Origin: Roseiarcus sp963749715
GTDB taxonomy: Bacteria > Pseudomonadota > Alphaproteobacteria > Rhizobiales > Beijerinckiaceae
NCBI GenBank assembly: GCA_963749715.1
Contig: CAVVNR010000008.1
Span: forward strand, 124,001-188,000
DNA: 64,000 nt
Direction of reading: 5' to 3'
Below the pieces are notes generated by a model, which worked only from the letters and a program-made list of their open reading frames with translations, did no database searches and was not told the origin of the DNA. This document shows positions 54,909 to 63,616 of the stretch, one piece after another (position 1 is the stretch's first letter; each line of letters starts with the position of its first letter). The translations under genes and the position numbers were made by a program.

Positions 54909-55925
54909 ATGGCGCGCTTTCCCTTGGGTCAAATCATCTCCGCCGCCGCGATCGGCCTCGTGCTCGGCGCGGCGCCTTCTGCCGCGCGCGCCGCCTCGCT
55001 CAACCTCTATTCGGCCCAGCACGAGCAGACGGTCGACCTCTTGACCAAGGCGTTCACGAAGGAAACGGGGATCGAGGTCAAGGTCCACGCGGGTGAGGCC
55101 CCCGAACTCGCGAGCCAGCTGGTCAAGGAAGGAGCGTCGTCCCCGGCCGACGTTTTCTTCACCGAGAACTCGCCCGAGCTCGAGTGGCTGTCGGAGAAGG
55201 GGCTTCTGGCGAAAGTCGCTCCGTCGACGCTGGCGAGCGGCCCCGCTCAATACAATGGCCCCTCCGGGGACTGGGTCGGCGTTTTCGCCCGCGAGGACGT
55301 GCTGGCGTTCAATACCGGCTCGATCAAGGAGGCGGACTTGCCGGCGTCGCTCATGGATCTCGCGAAGCCGGACTGGAAGGGCAAGGTCGCCATTGCTCCG
55401 ACTGACGCCGATTTCCTGCCGCTGGTTGGGGCGGTGGTGGCGATGAAGGGCCGTCCTGCCGCACTCGATTGGCTCAAAGGCCTGCACGACAACGCCATGA
55501 TCTTCGACGACGATGAAGGCGTCGTCGCCGCGGTCGATCGAGGCGCGGCGGCGACGGGGATCATCAACAATTATTATTGGGCGCGTCTGCGCATGGAGAA
55601 GGGCGCCGACAAGATGCAGAGCGCCATTCACCATTTTGCCGGCGGCGACGTCGGCGCATTGATGAATGTGTCCGGGGCCGCCGTCATGAAGAGTTCGCGC
55701 AATCAGGCGGCCGCACAGAAGTTCTTGGCCTTCCTGGTCAGCAAGCCCGCCCAGGAGATGATTTCGACATTGGACATCACCTTCGAGTATCCCCTGGTCG
55801 CCGGCGTTGCAGCGAACCCGATTTTGAAGCCGATGAACGAGTTGCAGCCTCCGCCTCTGACGCTCAAGCAGCTCGGCGACGACCGCGACGCCGCCAAGCT
55901 TCTGAGCGAGGCAGGCCTGATCTGA
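54909..55925 (+). CDS. fbpA: Ferric iron ABC transporter, periplasmic substrate-binding protein
   Basis: A 338-residue FbpA/AfuA-like protein with a signal peptide (IGLVLGAAPSAARAA) and the expected course SLNLYSAQHEQTVDLLTKAF, EVKVHAGEAPELASQLVKEG, and the iron-ligand Tyr-Tyr pair in GIINNYYWARLRM at about residues 221-222. It binds Fe3+ in the periplasm. Its stop overlaps the start of fbpB by one base (TGATG). Confidence 0.92.
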   Translation: MARFPLGQIISAAAIGLVLGAAPSAARAASLNLYSAQHEQTVDLLTKAFTKETGIEVKVHAGEAPELASQLVKEGASSPADVFFTENSPELEWLSEKGLLAKVAPSTLASGPAQYNGPSGDWVGVFAREDVLAFNTGSIKEADLPASLMDLAKPDWKGKVAIAPTDADFLPLVGAVVAMKGRPAALDWLKGLHDNAMIFDDDEGVVAAVDRGAAATGIINNYYWARLRMEKGADKMQSAIHHFAGGDVGALMNVSGAAVMKSSRNQAAAQKFLAFLVSKPAQEMISTLDITFEYPLVAGVAANPILKPMNELQPPPLTLKQLGDDRDAAKLLSEAGLI

Positions 55926-57541
55926 TGTCGCAAGCCGTCGGCCTGAATGTCGCCCGGCGCAGTCTGGGCCGCGGTGCGCAAGCGCCGGCCAATGTAAGGG
56001 GGCGCGCGCCCGCTCCGCTGATCGGCGCCGCTTTGTTCGCCGCCGCGCTCGTTCTGGCGCCGATCCTCGTCACAATCGTTCAGGCGGCCAGTTTGAGCCC
56101 ACGGGCCGCCGTTGATTTGCTTATGCGTCCGCTCGTTGGCCAGCTGCTTATCAACACGGTTGGCCTGGTTGTCGTCGCCTCCTCAACTTGCGCCATCATC
56201 GGAACGGCTACGGCGTGGCTGGTCGAGCGCACGGATCTTCCTGGCCGGAAGGTTTGGGGCGTCCTTGCCGTCGCGCCCTTGGCGATTCCGCCGTTCATCT
56301 CGAGCTATGCCTGGGTGTCGCTCAGCAACGGGCTGCAGGACTTCGGCGGGGCGCTGCTGGTGGTCGTCTGCGCCTATTATCCGCTCGTCTATCTGCCGGT
56401 CGCCGCCGCGCTGCGTGGCCTCGATCCGGCGCTCGAGGAGACGGCGCGGTCGCTGGGCTACGGCGCATGGGGATGCTTTTTTCGCGTCGTGGCGCCGCAA
56501 TTGCGTCCGGCGCTCTATGGCGGCGCCTTGCTGGTCGCGCTCGATACGTTGATCGAGTTTGGCGCCTTTGCTCTCCTGCGCTTTCGCACCTTCACGACTG
56601 AACTCTACGCCCAGTACAGGACCGGACTGGACGGGCCGGAATCATCGTTGCTGGCGCTCGTGCTCATCGGCCTGTGCCTCATCTGTGTGGTCGCGGAGTT
56701 CAATATACGCGGCCGTGCGCGCTATGCGCGCGTTGGCGTCGGCGCCCGACGCGTTGCCGCGCCCGCGCGTCTCGGGTTGAGCAGATGGCCGGCGCTCGTC
56801 GCGTTCGCGGCGCTGACCGGCGCGACGCTTGGCGTGCCGCTCGGCATGATCGGCTATTGGCTTCTGCAACATTCCCAGGCCGCGACGTCGCCGGTCGCGC
56901 CGTCTCTGCCGCTTCTCTTCAACGCGACAATTGCTTCCGTCGGTTATGGGTTTGCCGGGGCGGCGGCGGCCGTCATCCTTGCGGCCCCCCTTGGCTATCT
57001 CGCGACGCGCCACCCAAGCCGCATGGCGGTAATTCTCGAGCGGATCGCCTATGTCGCACAGGGCGTGCCGGGCATTGTCGTCGCGCTGGCCTTCATTTCG
57101 CTTACGGTGCAAATGATCCGCCCGCTTTATCAAAGCGCCGCGCTGCTGGTCGTCGCCTACGCGGTTTTGTTCCTGCCGTTCGCTCTGGTCGGCGTCCGCT
57201 CGGCGTTGGCGCAGGTCCAACTCGGACTTGAGGAAGCCGGTCGCTCGCTCGGGCTCGGTTGGTTCGCGGTTACGGTCCGGGTCTTGGCGCCGCTGGCGGG
57301 ACCCGGCGTTGGGGCGGGAGCCGCCATGGTGTTCGTGTTCGTCGTCACGGAGTTGACGGCGACGTTATTGCTGGCGCCTATCGGGACGAGGACCCTGGCC
57401 ATCGAGGTCTGGGCCAATACCTCGTCGCTGGCTTTTGCCGCGGCGGCCCCGTTCGCGGCGATGATGCTGTTGATCTCGCTCGTTTCCAGCTGGCTTCTCG
57501 CTCACCGTTTCGGCGCCGCCGTATTTCCGGGTCAGGCGTAA
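55925..57541 (+). CDS. fbpB: Ferric iron ABC transporter, fused permease
   Basis: A 538-residue FbpB-type permease with about twelve helices and two EAA-type coupling loops: ALEETARSLGYGAWGCFFR and GLEEAGRSLGLGWFAVTVR. It forms the whole membrane channel of the importer by itself. Lies between fbpA (1-base overlap) and fbpC (2 bases apart). Confidence 0.93.
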   Translation: MSQAVGLNVARRSLGRGAQAPANVRGRAPAPLIGAALFAAALVLAPILVTIVQAASLSPRAAVDLLMRPLVGQLLINTVGLVVVASSTCAIIGTATAWLVERTDLPGRKVWGVLAVAPLAIPPFISSYAWVSLSNGLQDFGGALLVVVCAYYPLVYLPVAAALRGLDPALEETARSLGYGAWGCFFRVVAPQLRPALYGGALLVALDTLIEFGAFALLRFRTFTTELYAQYRTGLDGPESSLLALVLIGLCLICVVAEFNIRGRARYARVGVGARRVAAPARLGLSRWPALVAFAALTGATLGVPLGMIGYWLLQHSQAATSPVAPSLPLLFNATIASVGYGFAGAAAAVILAAPLGYLATRHPSRMAVILERIAYVAQGVPGIVVALAFISLTVQMIRPLYQSAALLVVAYAVLFLPFALVGVRSALAQVQLGLEEAGRSLGLGWFAVTVRVLAPLAGPGVGAGAAMVFVFVVTELTATLLLAPIGTRTLAIEVWANTSSLAFAAAAPFAAMMLLISLVSSWLLAHRFGAAVFPGQA

Positions 57542-57543
57542 CG

Positions 57544-58680
57544 ATGGCTGAAGTGCGCATCGCGGGACTGACCAAGTCCTTTCGCGGAGCGCCGATCTTG
57601 CGTGGCGTCGATCTTGTCGTGCCGTCAGGCGCGCTGTTCGCGATTCTGGGCGCATCGGGCAGCGGCAAGACGACGCTGCTGCGATTGCTGGGCGGGTTTG
57701 AGCGCGGCGATTCTGGCGTCATTGAGATCGACGGGCGGCAGGCGGCCGGTCCGGGCGTCCACGTGCCGCCCGAGAGGCGGCAGGTCGGCTATGTCGCCCA
57801 GGAGGGGTCGCTGTTTCCCCACTTGTCGGTCGCGGCCAACGTCGTCTTCGGGCTCCCACGGCCGCAGCGCCGCGACCCCCTCAAGGCCGAGGCGATGCTG
57901 GAAAGCGTCGGCCTGCCATCGTCCTATGCGGGCCGCGGTCCGCACGAACTCTCGGGCGGCGAACAGCAACGCGTGGCTCTGGCCCGCGCCCTCGCGCCAA
58001 GGCCAAAACTGATCCTTCTGGACGAGCCTTTCTCGGCTCTGGATGCGGCCTTGCGGATTGAAACGCGCGAAGCGGTCGCGGCAATCCTCAAGGCCGCTGG
58101 AGCAACCGCGCTCTTGGTGACGCACGATCAGTCGGAAGCCCTGTCGATGGGCCGGCAGGTTGCGGTATTGCGCGATGGGGTGCTGGCGCAGGTCGCGGCC
58201 CCGGAAAAATTGTACCGTCAGCCGGCGGACGCGGACCTCGCGCAGTTCGTCGGCGAGGCCGTGCTTCTGCCCGGTCTTGTTGCGGGAGGGTTCGCGACCT
58301 GCGCGCTGGGGCGCCTTGAGCTGGCGGTGCCCGCGCCGGACGGGCCAGTCGAAGTGATGGTGCGGCCCGAGCAAATACGGCTTGTGCCGCGAACCAACGC
58401 CGGTTTGGCCAAGGCGCAAGTTCTCGCTGTAACGTATTACGGCCACGACGCCAGCGTCATCCTGTCGCTGGATGCGGGAGCCAAGCGAGTCACGACACGC
58501 GTCGCCGGCCACATGGCGCCGCGCCAGGGCGCCCAAGTGTCGCTCAGCGTCGAAGGCGGCGTGATGACTTACCCGCGTATTCCGCCACGCATTCAAGTCG
58601 AGCGCTCGCTCACTGCGGCAGGCGCTGGATCCGGAGCATCCGCGAACGGCGCATTCGTCCAAAGCGTCAAGGAGAAGTAG
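57544..58680 (+). CDS. fbpC: Ferric iron ABC transporter, ATP-binding protein
   Basis: A 378-residue ATPase with Walker A GASGSGKTT, signature ELSGGEQQRVALARAL, Walker B LILLDEP, the H-loop VTHDQSEALSMG and a C-terminal TOBE-like domain of about 130 residues (VRPEQIRLVP). Completes FbpABC. The stop is 2 bases before the propeller gene, so all these genes form one transcript. Confidence 0.93.
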   Translation: MAEVRIAGLTKSFRGAPILRGVDLVVPSGALFAILGASGSGKTTLLRLLGGFERGDSGVIEIDGRQAAGPGVHVPPERRQVGYVAQEGSLFPHLSVAANVVFGLPRPQRRDPLKAEAMLESVGLPSSYAGRGPHELSGGEQQRVALARALAPRPKLILLDEPFSALDAALRIETREAVAAILKAAGATALLVTHDQSEALSMGRQVAVLRDGVLAQVAAPEKLYRQPADADLAQFVGEAVLLPGLVAGGFATCALGRLELAVPAPDGPVEVMVRPEQIRLVPRTNAGLAKAQVLAVTYYGHDASVILSLDAGAKRVTTRVAGHMAPRQGAQVSLSVEGGVMTYPRIPPRIQVERSLTAAGAGSGASANGAFVQSVKEK

Positions 58681-58682
58681 AA

Positions 58683-59837
58683 ATGACAAGACATGGCGAT
58701 GGGTTGAAACGCGACGCCCGCCGCGCAACGCTGCTCAGCGCGTTGGTCGCATCGGCCGCTCTTGCGCCACAGGCGGCGACGTTCGCCGCTCAGCCGGCGA
58801 GTTTCCTCGACGGCGTCCACCGGCAGACTGTTCTGAGTTCGACCGTCCCCGAGAATGGCGATCAGAACCCCTATGCGATCGTGGTCGCGCCTGTCTCCGC
58901 GGGCTCGGTGCAAAAGGACGACGTCCTGATCACCAACTTCAACGACGCGGGCAATCTGCAAGGCCTCGGCGCCACCATCGTCAACTATAGTCCGACGACC
59001 AAGAAGCTCACGACCTTCGCCGCGCTGCCGCGCAATCTGGCGGGATGTCCAGGCGGGATCGGCCTGTCGACGGCGATGACCATGCTCAAGAGCGGCTGGG
59101 TCATCGTCGGCAGCGCGCCGAGCGCGGACGGCACGACTGGGACGAAGGGCGCGGGCTGTCTCATCGTGCTCGACTCCAATGGCAAAGTCGCAAGCGTAAT
59201 CGCTGGCGACAAAATCGACATGCCGTGGGGCAATATGGCGGTGATCGACAACGGCGGCACTGCGACGATATTCGTCAGCAACGCCGGCTTTGGCGTTGGC
59301 TCGCCCGAAGGCGATCCGCGCGTCGTCAATGAAGCGACGGTCCTGCGCATCAAGCTCTCGATCCCGGAGGGCAAGCCGCCAGAAGCGGTCGATCAGACCG
59401 TTGTCGGCAGCGGCTTCGGGTCTCAGCCAAACAAGGACGTGTTCTTGATCGGCCCGACGGGCCTCGCGCTCGGCCCGAACGATACGCTCTACGTCTCGGA
59501 CGCGACCGGAAACCGCATCAGCGCGATCTGGGACGCGTCGACCCGAGATCACAGCGCGGGGGTCGGGCGCACGGTGACCAAGGATGGCCTGTTACAGACG
59601 CCGCTGGCGCTGGCGACGGCGCCGAACGGCCATCTCTTGGTTGTCAACGCCAAGAACGGCCAGGTGGTGGAAATCGATCCCGTGAGCGGCGAACAGCTCA
59701 AGGCGCGGTGGATCGATCCGAACAAGGCGCAGAAGCCGCCGGGCAGCGGCGACCTGTTCGGCATCGCCATGACCCCGGCGGGCGACGGGTTCTATTTCGT
59801 CAAGGACGAGGACAATACATTGGCGATCGCAAAATGA
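58683..59837 (+). CDS. Secreted beta-propeller protein between fbpC and the Dyp peroxidase gene
   Basis: A 384-residue protein with an N-terminal signal (basic start, then ALVASAALAPQAATFA) and a repeated NHL-like beta-propeller course: NPYAIVVAPVSAGS, DNGGTATIFVSNAGFGVGS, GPTGLALGPNDTLYVSDATG, and DLFGIAMTPAGDGFYFV. No catalytic motif is seen. Ribosome site GGAGAAG precedes ATG 58683. Its stop overlaps the start of the Dyp peroxidase gene by 4 bases (ATGA), so the two products are probably made in step and may act together on iron or haem in the periplasm. No role is established. Confidence 0.8.
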   Translation: MTRHGDGLKRDARRATLLSALVASAALAPQAATFAAQPASFLDGVHRQTVLSSTVPENGDQNPYAIVVAPVSAGSVQKDDVLITNFNDAGNLQGLGATIVNYSPTTKKLTTFAALPRNLAGCPGGIGLSTAMTMLKSGWVIVGSAPSADGTTGTKGAGCLIVLDSNGKVASVIAGDKIDMPWGNMAVIDNGGTATIFVSNAGFGVGSPEGDPRVVNEATVLRIKLSIPEGKPPEAVDQTVVGSGFGSQPNKDVFLIGPTGLALGPNDTLYVSDATGNRISAIWDASTRDHSAGVGRTVTKDGLLQTPLALATAPNGHLLVVNAKNGQVVEIDPVSGEQLKARWIDPNKAQKPPGSGDLFGIAMTPAGDGFYFVKDEDNTLAIAK

Positions 59838-61141
59838 GCTGTCCGTTCGCGCCTGGCGGGAGGGGTCCCTCCCGGCGCGGACTTTTGGCCGGCGCCGGCG
59901 GATTGCTGGCGGGCGCGGGCCTCGGACGAGCTGCGCGGGCCGCGACGCCCGTGAGCCCGGCTGGGGCCGGGCTGAAGGAAGCGTTCTTCGGCCCGCATCA
60001 AGCCGGCATCGCGACCGCGCAACAGACAAACAGCTATTTCGTCGCTTTCGACCTCGTCGCCAAGACGGTCGACGAGGTGACCGCGATGTTGCGCCTGTGG
60101 ACGGACGCCGCCAAGCGGATGACTGCGGGAGAGACCGCTCGCGCTCTCGGCGACGATCTCAGCGTCGAAGGGCCGGACGGCGGATCCGCCCTGGGGCTCA
60201 AGCCGGCGCGATTGACCATCACGTTCGGTTTCGGCCAGGGACTGTTCACGAAGAACGGCGTCGACCGCTATGGCCTCGCCGCCAAACGGCCGGACGCGCT
60301 GGTCGACCTGCCCAAATTCAATGGCGACCAATTGCAGCCCGCGCGCACCGGGGGCGACATTTCGGTGCAGGCTTGCGCCGACGATCCGCAGGTCGCGTTT
60401 CATGCGGTGCGCGAACTCGATCGTCTGTCCTATGGCGCGGCTGAGATCCGCTGGGCGCAGGCGGGCTTCGTGCCGCAGTCGCCTGCCGGCGAAACGCCGC
60501 GCAACCTGATGGGCTTCAAGGACGGGACCATCAATCCGCCGCTCGGCGAGGCCCCGACGGCGCCAGATGCTCCGCGAGGTTTCGACGACGTCGTGTGGGT
60601 CGGCGAGGAGGGTCCGGAATGGATGCGCGGCGGCAGCTACCTCGTGGCGCGCCGGATCAGGATTTCGCTCGAGCACTGGGATCGAACCGAAGTCGACTTT
60701 CAGGAGCAGGTGATCGGCCGGCACAAATATTCCGGGGCGCCGATCGGCAAGTCCGGCGAAAACGACCCTCTCGACCTTGACCGCGCGGACAACGACGGCA
60801 ATCCGGTAATCGCCGACAATGCTCATGTCCGCCTCGGCGCGGCGTCGGTCAATGACGGCGCGCAAATCCTCCGCCGGGCCTATTCCTATAATGATGGGGT
60901 CAGCTTCACCGCCGAACGCTGGCCGCCCTGGCGCCAGGGCATGCTTTACGACGCTGGGCTGATGTTCATCTCTTATCAACGCGATCCGCGCACGGGCTTC
61001 ATCAAGATCTATGAAAACATGGCGAAGCTCGACGCGCTTGCCCAGTTCACCACCCACACCGGCGGCGGCCTGTTCGCCTGCCCCGGAGGCGTTCGCGAGG
61101 GCGAATTCGTCGGAGAGCGCTTGTTCCGGCCTGGCGCCTGA
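59834..61141 (+). CDS. efeB: Tat-exported Dyp-type peroxidase (EfeB-like)
   Basis: A 435-residue Dyp peroxidase. Twin-arginine signal SRRGLLAGAGGLLAGAGLG; catalytic Asp in LMGFKDGTINP; haem-facing His and Arg in the C-terminal domain (RRAYSYNDGVSFTAERW). EfeB-type enzymes use haem to oxidise Fe2+ or release iron from haem and usually stand beside EfeU/Ftr1 and EfeO. The link to this locus, through the propeller gene, is unusual. It ends the iron block. Confidence 0.92.
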   Translation: MSCPFAPGGRGPSRRGLLAGAGGLLAGAGLGRAARAATPVSPAGAGLKEAFFGPHQAGIATAQQTNSYFVAFDLVAKTVDEVTAMLRLWTDAAKRMTAGETARALGDDLSVEGPDGGSALGLKPARLTITFGFGQGLFTKNGVDRYGLAAKRPDALVDLPKFNGDQLQPARTGGDISVQACADDPQVAFHAVRELDRLSYGAAEIRWAQAGFVPQSPAGETPRNLMGFKDGTINPPLGEAPTAPDAPRGFDDVVWVGEEGPEWMRGGSYLVARRIRISLEHWDRTEVDFQEQVIGRHKYSGAPIGKSGENDPLDLDRADNDGNPVIADNAHVRLGAASVNDGAQILRRAYSYNDGVSFTAERWPPWRQGMLYDAGLMFISYQRDPRTGFIKIYENMAKLDALAQFTTHTGGGLFACPGGVREGEFVGERLFRPGA

Positions 61142-61297
61142 AATCGGAGGCGTCGCGCCGTTCGCTGCCGATCCTTCGTGACAAATCGCGCGCTCGGGAG
61201 TAACGTCTGCGAGCCCGCGCGAGAATTCGCGACGTTAAGTTCCTCCTCTGGCTGACGCCCGAATCTCGACCGGCGTGAGATGCATGGAGGAACCGCC

Positions 61298-62209
61298 ATG
61301 ACTTTCGCTTTCCACGTCTATTTTGGACCTGAGGCGCTCGCCGCGCCGCCGCAAGTGCGCCAAATCGGCCCGCACGACTGTTTCGCCGCGCTACGCGAAG
61401 GCTTCGACGACTTCCTCGCCATCCCGACCTATCCTGTTTTCGTCGGATTGTTCTACGCGGTGGCCGGAATCGCGCTTGTCGCAATGTCTTCGTTCGCAAG
61501 CGCGCTGCAGCTCGTCTTTCCGCTTGCCGCCGGCTTTGCGCTGATCGGGCCGTTCGTCGCGATCGGCCTCTACGAGATGAGCCGCCGGCGCGAGCGCGGG
61601 CTCGCGGTGAGAGGGCGCGAGGCCTTCGCCGTCGTTCGTTCGCCCGCGCTGCCCTCGATCCTGGCGTTCGGCCTGCTCCTGCTCATGATCTTCGCGGCCT
61701 GGATCTTCGCCGCCGAGCTTATTTATGGTTGGCTCTACGGACCCAAACCTCCGGCCGCGGCGCTGCCCTTTCTCGGCGATGTGCTCACCACACAGCGCGG
61801 TTGGCTGCTCATCGTCGTCGGCGGGCTCGTCGGCTTTTGCTTCGCTGCGCTCGCCCTTTCCATCAGCATCGTTTCCTTCCCACTGATGCTCGATCGCGAC
61901 GTTGGCCTTGTCCCGGCGCTTGACGCTTCCCTGCGCGTGACCCGCGCCAACCCGCTCGCCGTCGCCCTTTGGGGTCTTATCGTTGCGGCGGGGCTCATTC
62001 TGGGCTCGCTGCCGCTTTTCACCGGTCTTGCCTTCGTCATGCCGGTGCTCGGGCACGCGACCTGGCGGCTCTATCGAAGGGCGATCGAGCGCGATCCGGC
62101 GCACGAGGTGGCGGTTGAGCTTCCGCGAAGCGAAGCCTTTGTCGAATCGCCGCTGTTGCGACCTCTGTGGATATTCCTCGATTGCCTCGAAGCGATGAGC
62201 CGCAAATGA
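61298..62209 (+). CDS. DUF2189 domain membrane protein
   Basis: A 303-residue membrane protein with six predicted helices. DUF2189 proteins of alphaproteobacteria are often annotated as putative integral membrane proteins (sometimes linked to cytochrome oxidase assembly), function unknown. Conserved features: DCFAALREGFDDFLAIPTYP, GPFVAIGLYEMSRRRERG and VSFPLMLDRDVGLVPALDAS. The ATG at 61298 follows ATGGAGGAACC, a clear ribosome site. It faces tolB, 47 bases apart. Confidence 0.85.
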   Translation: MTFAFHVYFGPEALAAPPQVRQIGPHDCFAALREGFDDFLAIPTYPVFVGLFYAVAGIALVAMSSFASALQLVFPLAAGFALIGPFVAIGLYEMSRRRERGLAVRGREAFAVVRSPALPSILAFGLLLLMIFAAWIFAAELIYGWLYGPKPPAAALPFLGDVLTTQRGWLLIVVGGLVGFCFAALALSISIVSFPLMLDRDVGLVPALDASLRVTRANPLAVALWGLIVAAGLILGSLPLFTGLAFVMPVLGHATWRLYRRAIERDPAHEVAVELPRSEAFVESPLLRPLWIFLDCLEAMSRK

Positions 62210-62256
62210 TGGATTTAGGCGGAACTCGCGGCCGATTGCCCGGGCGCCGATCGGCG

Positions 62257-63576
62257 TCAATTCAACAGCGGGCCCCAAGAGGGATCGCTGGCGTAGCCGG
62301 GCGTCGGCACGAGGAACTCAGCATGGCCGTAGATGTCGGTCATGTAGATCTTCGGGCCGCCCGAGCCGCCGGAGTCGCGAAAGAACATGACGTAGAGGCC
62401 GTTGGGGGCGAAGGTCGGGCCCTCGTTGTGGAAGCCTTCGACCAGGATCCGCTCGCCCGATCCGTCAGGCTTCATCACCCCGATGCCGAAGGATTCGCCC
62501 TTGATCCGGGTGAAGGCGATGAGGTCGCCGCGCGGCGACCAGACCGGCGTCGAATAGCGCCCTTCGCCGAACGAGATGCGTTTGGCCGGGCCGCCGCTCG
62601 CATTCATGACGTAGATCTGCTGCGAGCCGCCGCGATCGGATTCAAAGGCGATCTGCGAGCCGTCGGGCGAGTAGGTCGGCGAGGTGTCGATCGCCGAATT
62701 CTCCGTCAGCCGGGTGGTGGCGCGCGAGCGCAAATCCATGGTGTAGAGATTGGTGCTCGCGCCGTCCGAGAGCGACATCACGATCTTTTGTCCGTCCGGG
62801 GAGAAGCGGGGGGCGAACGTCATGCCGGGAAAATTGCCGACCGACTCGCGCTGCTCGTTCTCGAGATTGAGCAGCGTCACTTTGGGGTCGCCGCCGCCGA
62901 ACGACATATAGGCGACCTGCTGGCCGGACGGCGAAAAACGCGGGGTGACGACGAGTTCTTCGCCGCCGCCGAGGGTCTTCACGTTGGCGCCGTCCATATC
63001 CATGATCGCCAACCGCTTGCGCCGCTTCTCCTTCGGGCCGCGCTCGTCGACGAAGACGACGCGGGAATCGAAGAATCCCTTCTCGCCGGTCACCCGCGTG
63101 AACACCGCGTCGGCGATCATGTGCCCGACCCGGCGCGCGTTCGTCGCGTCGGTCGTGTACTGCTGGCCCGCGACCTGCTCGCCGCTCGCCGTGTCCCACA
63201 ATCGGAATTGCGCGGTGACGCGGCCTGCGTCCTGACGCAGCACCCGTCCGGTCAGCACGAATTGGGCGTTCGCGTTCTTCCACGCGTCCATGTTGGGCGC
63301 GGCGTCCGGATCGGCGATCGATTCGGGAAAGCTCGTCGGATTGACCGGCAGGAGGAAGATCGAACGGGCGAAATCCGCGGCGACGACGCCGCTGATCTTG
63401 TCGCCCGCCTCTTCGCCTGCGAATGGCGTCACCGCGATGGTCACGGGTTTGAAGTTGGCGCCGGCATGGACATAGATGTCGCCCTCGGCGTTGGCGGGCG
63501 CGCCGCCGAGCGCGGCCAGACCGAGCGCGAGGCCCGCGAGAGCCCAGCGGCGGGAAACGGTACGAAAAATATTCAT
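62257..63576 (-). CDS. tolB: Tol-Pal system beta-propeller protein TolB
   Basis: A 439-residue periplasmic protein with a signal peptide (ALAGLALGLAALGGAPANA), an N-terminal alpha/beta domain (VTPFAGEEAGDKISGVVAAD), and a six-bladed propeller of WD40-like repeats (FSPSGQQVAYMSF, FSPDGQKIVMSL, YSPDGSQIAFES). Its N-terminal tail binds TolA and its propeller binds Pal, tying the outer membrane to the cell wall at division. It follows tolA on the same strand by 40 bases. Confidence 0.96.
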   Translation of the reverse strand: MNIFRTVSRRWALAGLALGLAALGGAPANAEGDIYVHAGANFKPVTIAVTPFAGEEAGDKISGVVAADFARSIFLLPVNPTSFPESIADPDAAPNMDAWKNANAQFVLTGRVLRQDAGRVTAQFRLWDTASGEQVAGQQYTTDATNARRVGHMIADAVFTRVTGEKGFFDSRVVFVDERGPKEKRRKRLAIMDMDGANVKTLGGGEELVVTPRFSPSGQQVAYMSFGGGDPKVTLLNLENEQRESVGNFPGMTFAPRFSPDGQKIVMSLSDGASTNLYTMDLRSRATTRLTENSAIDTSPTYSPDGSQIAFESDRGGSQQIYVMNASGGPAKRISFGEGRYSTPVWSPRGDLIAFTRIKGESFGIGVMKPDGSGERILVEGFHNEGPTFAPNGLYVMFFRDSGGSGGPKIYMTDIYGHAEFLVPTPGYASDPSWGPLLN

Positions 63577-63616
63577 TGGTCGATCTCGAGGGACAACAAA
63601 GCTTCGCCGCCGAGGG

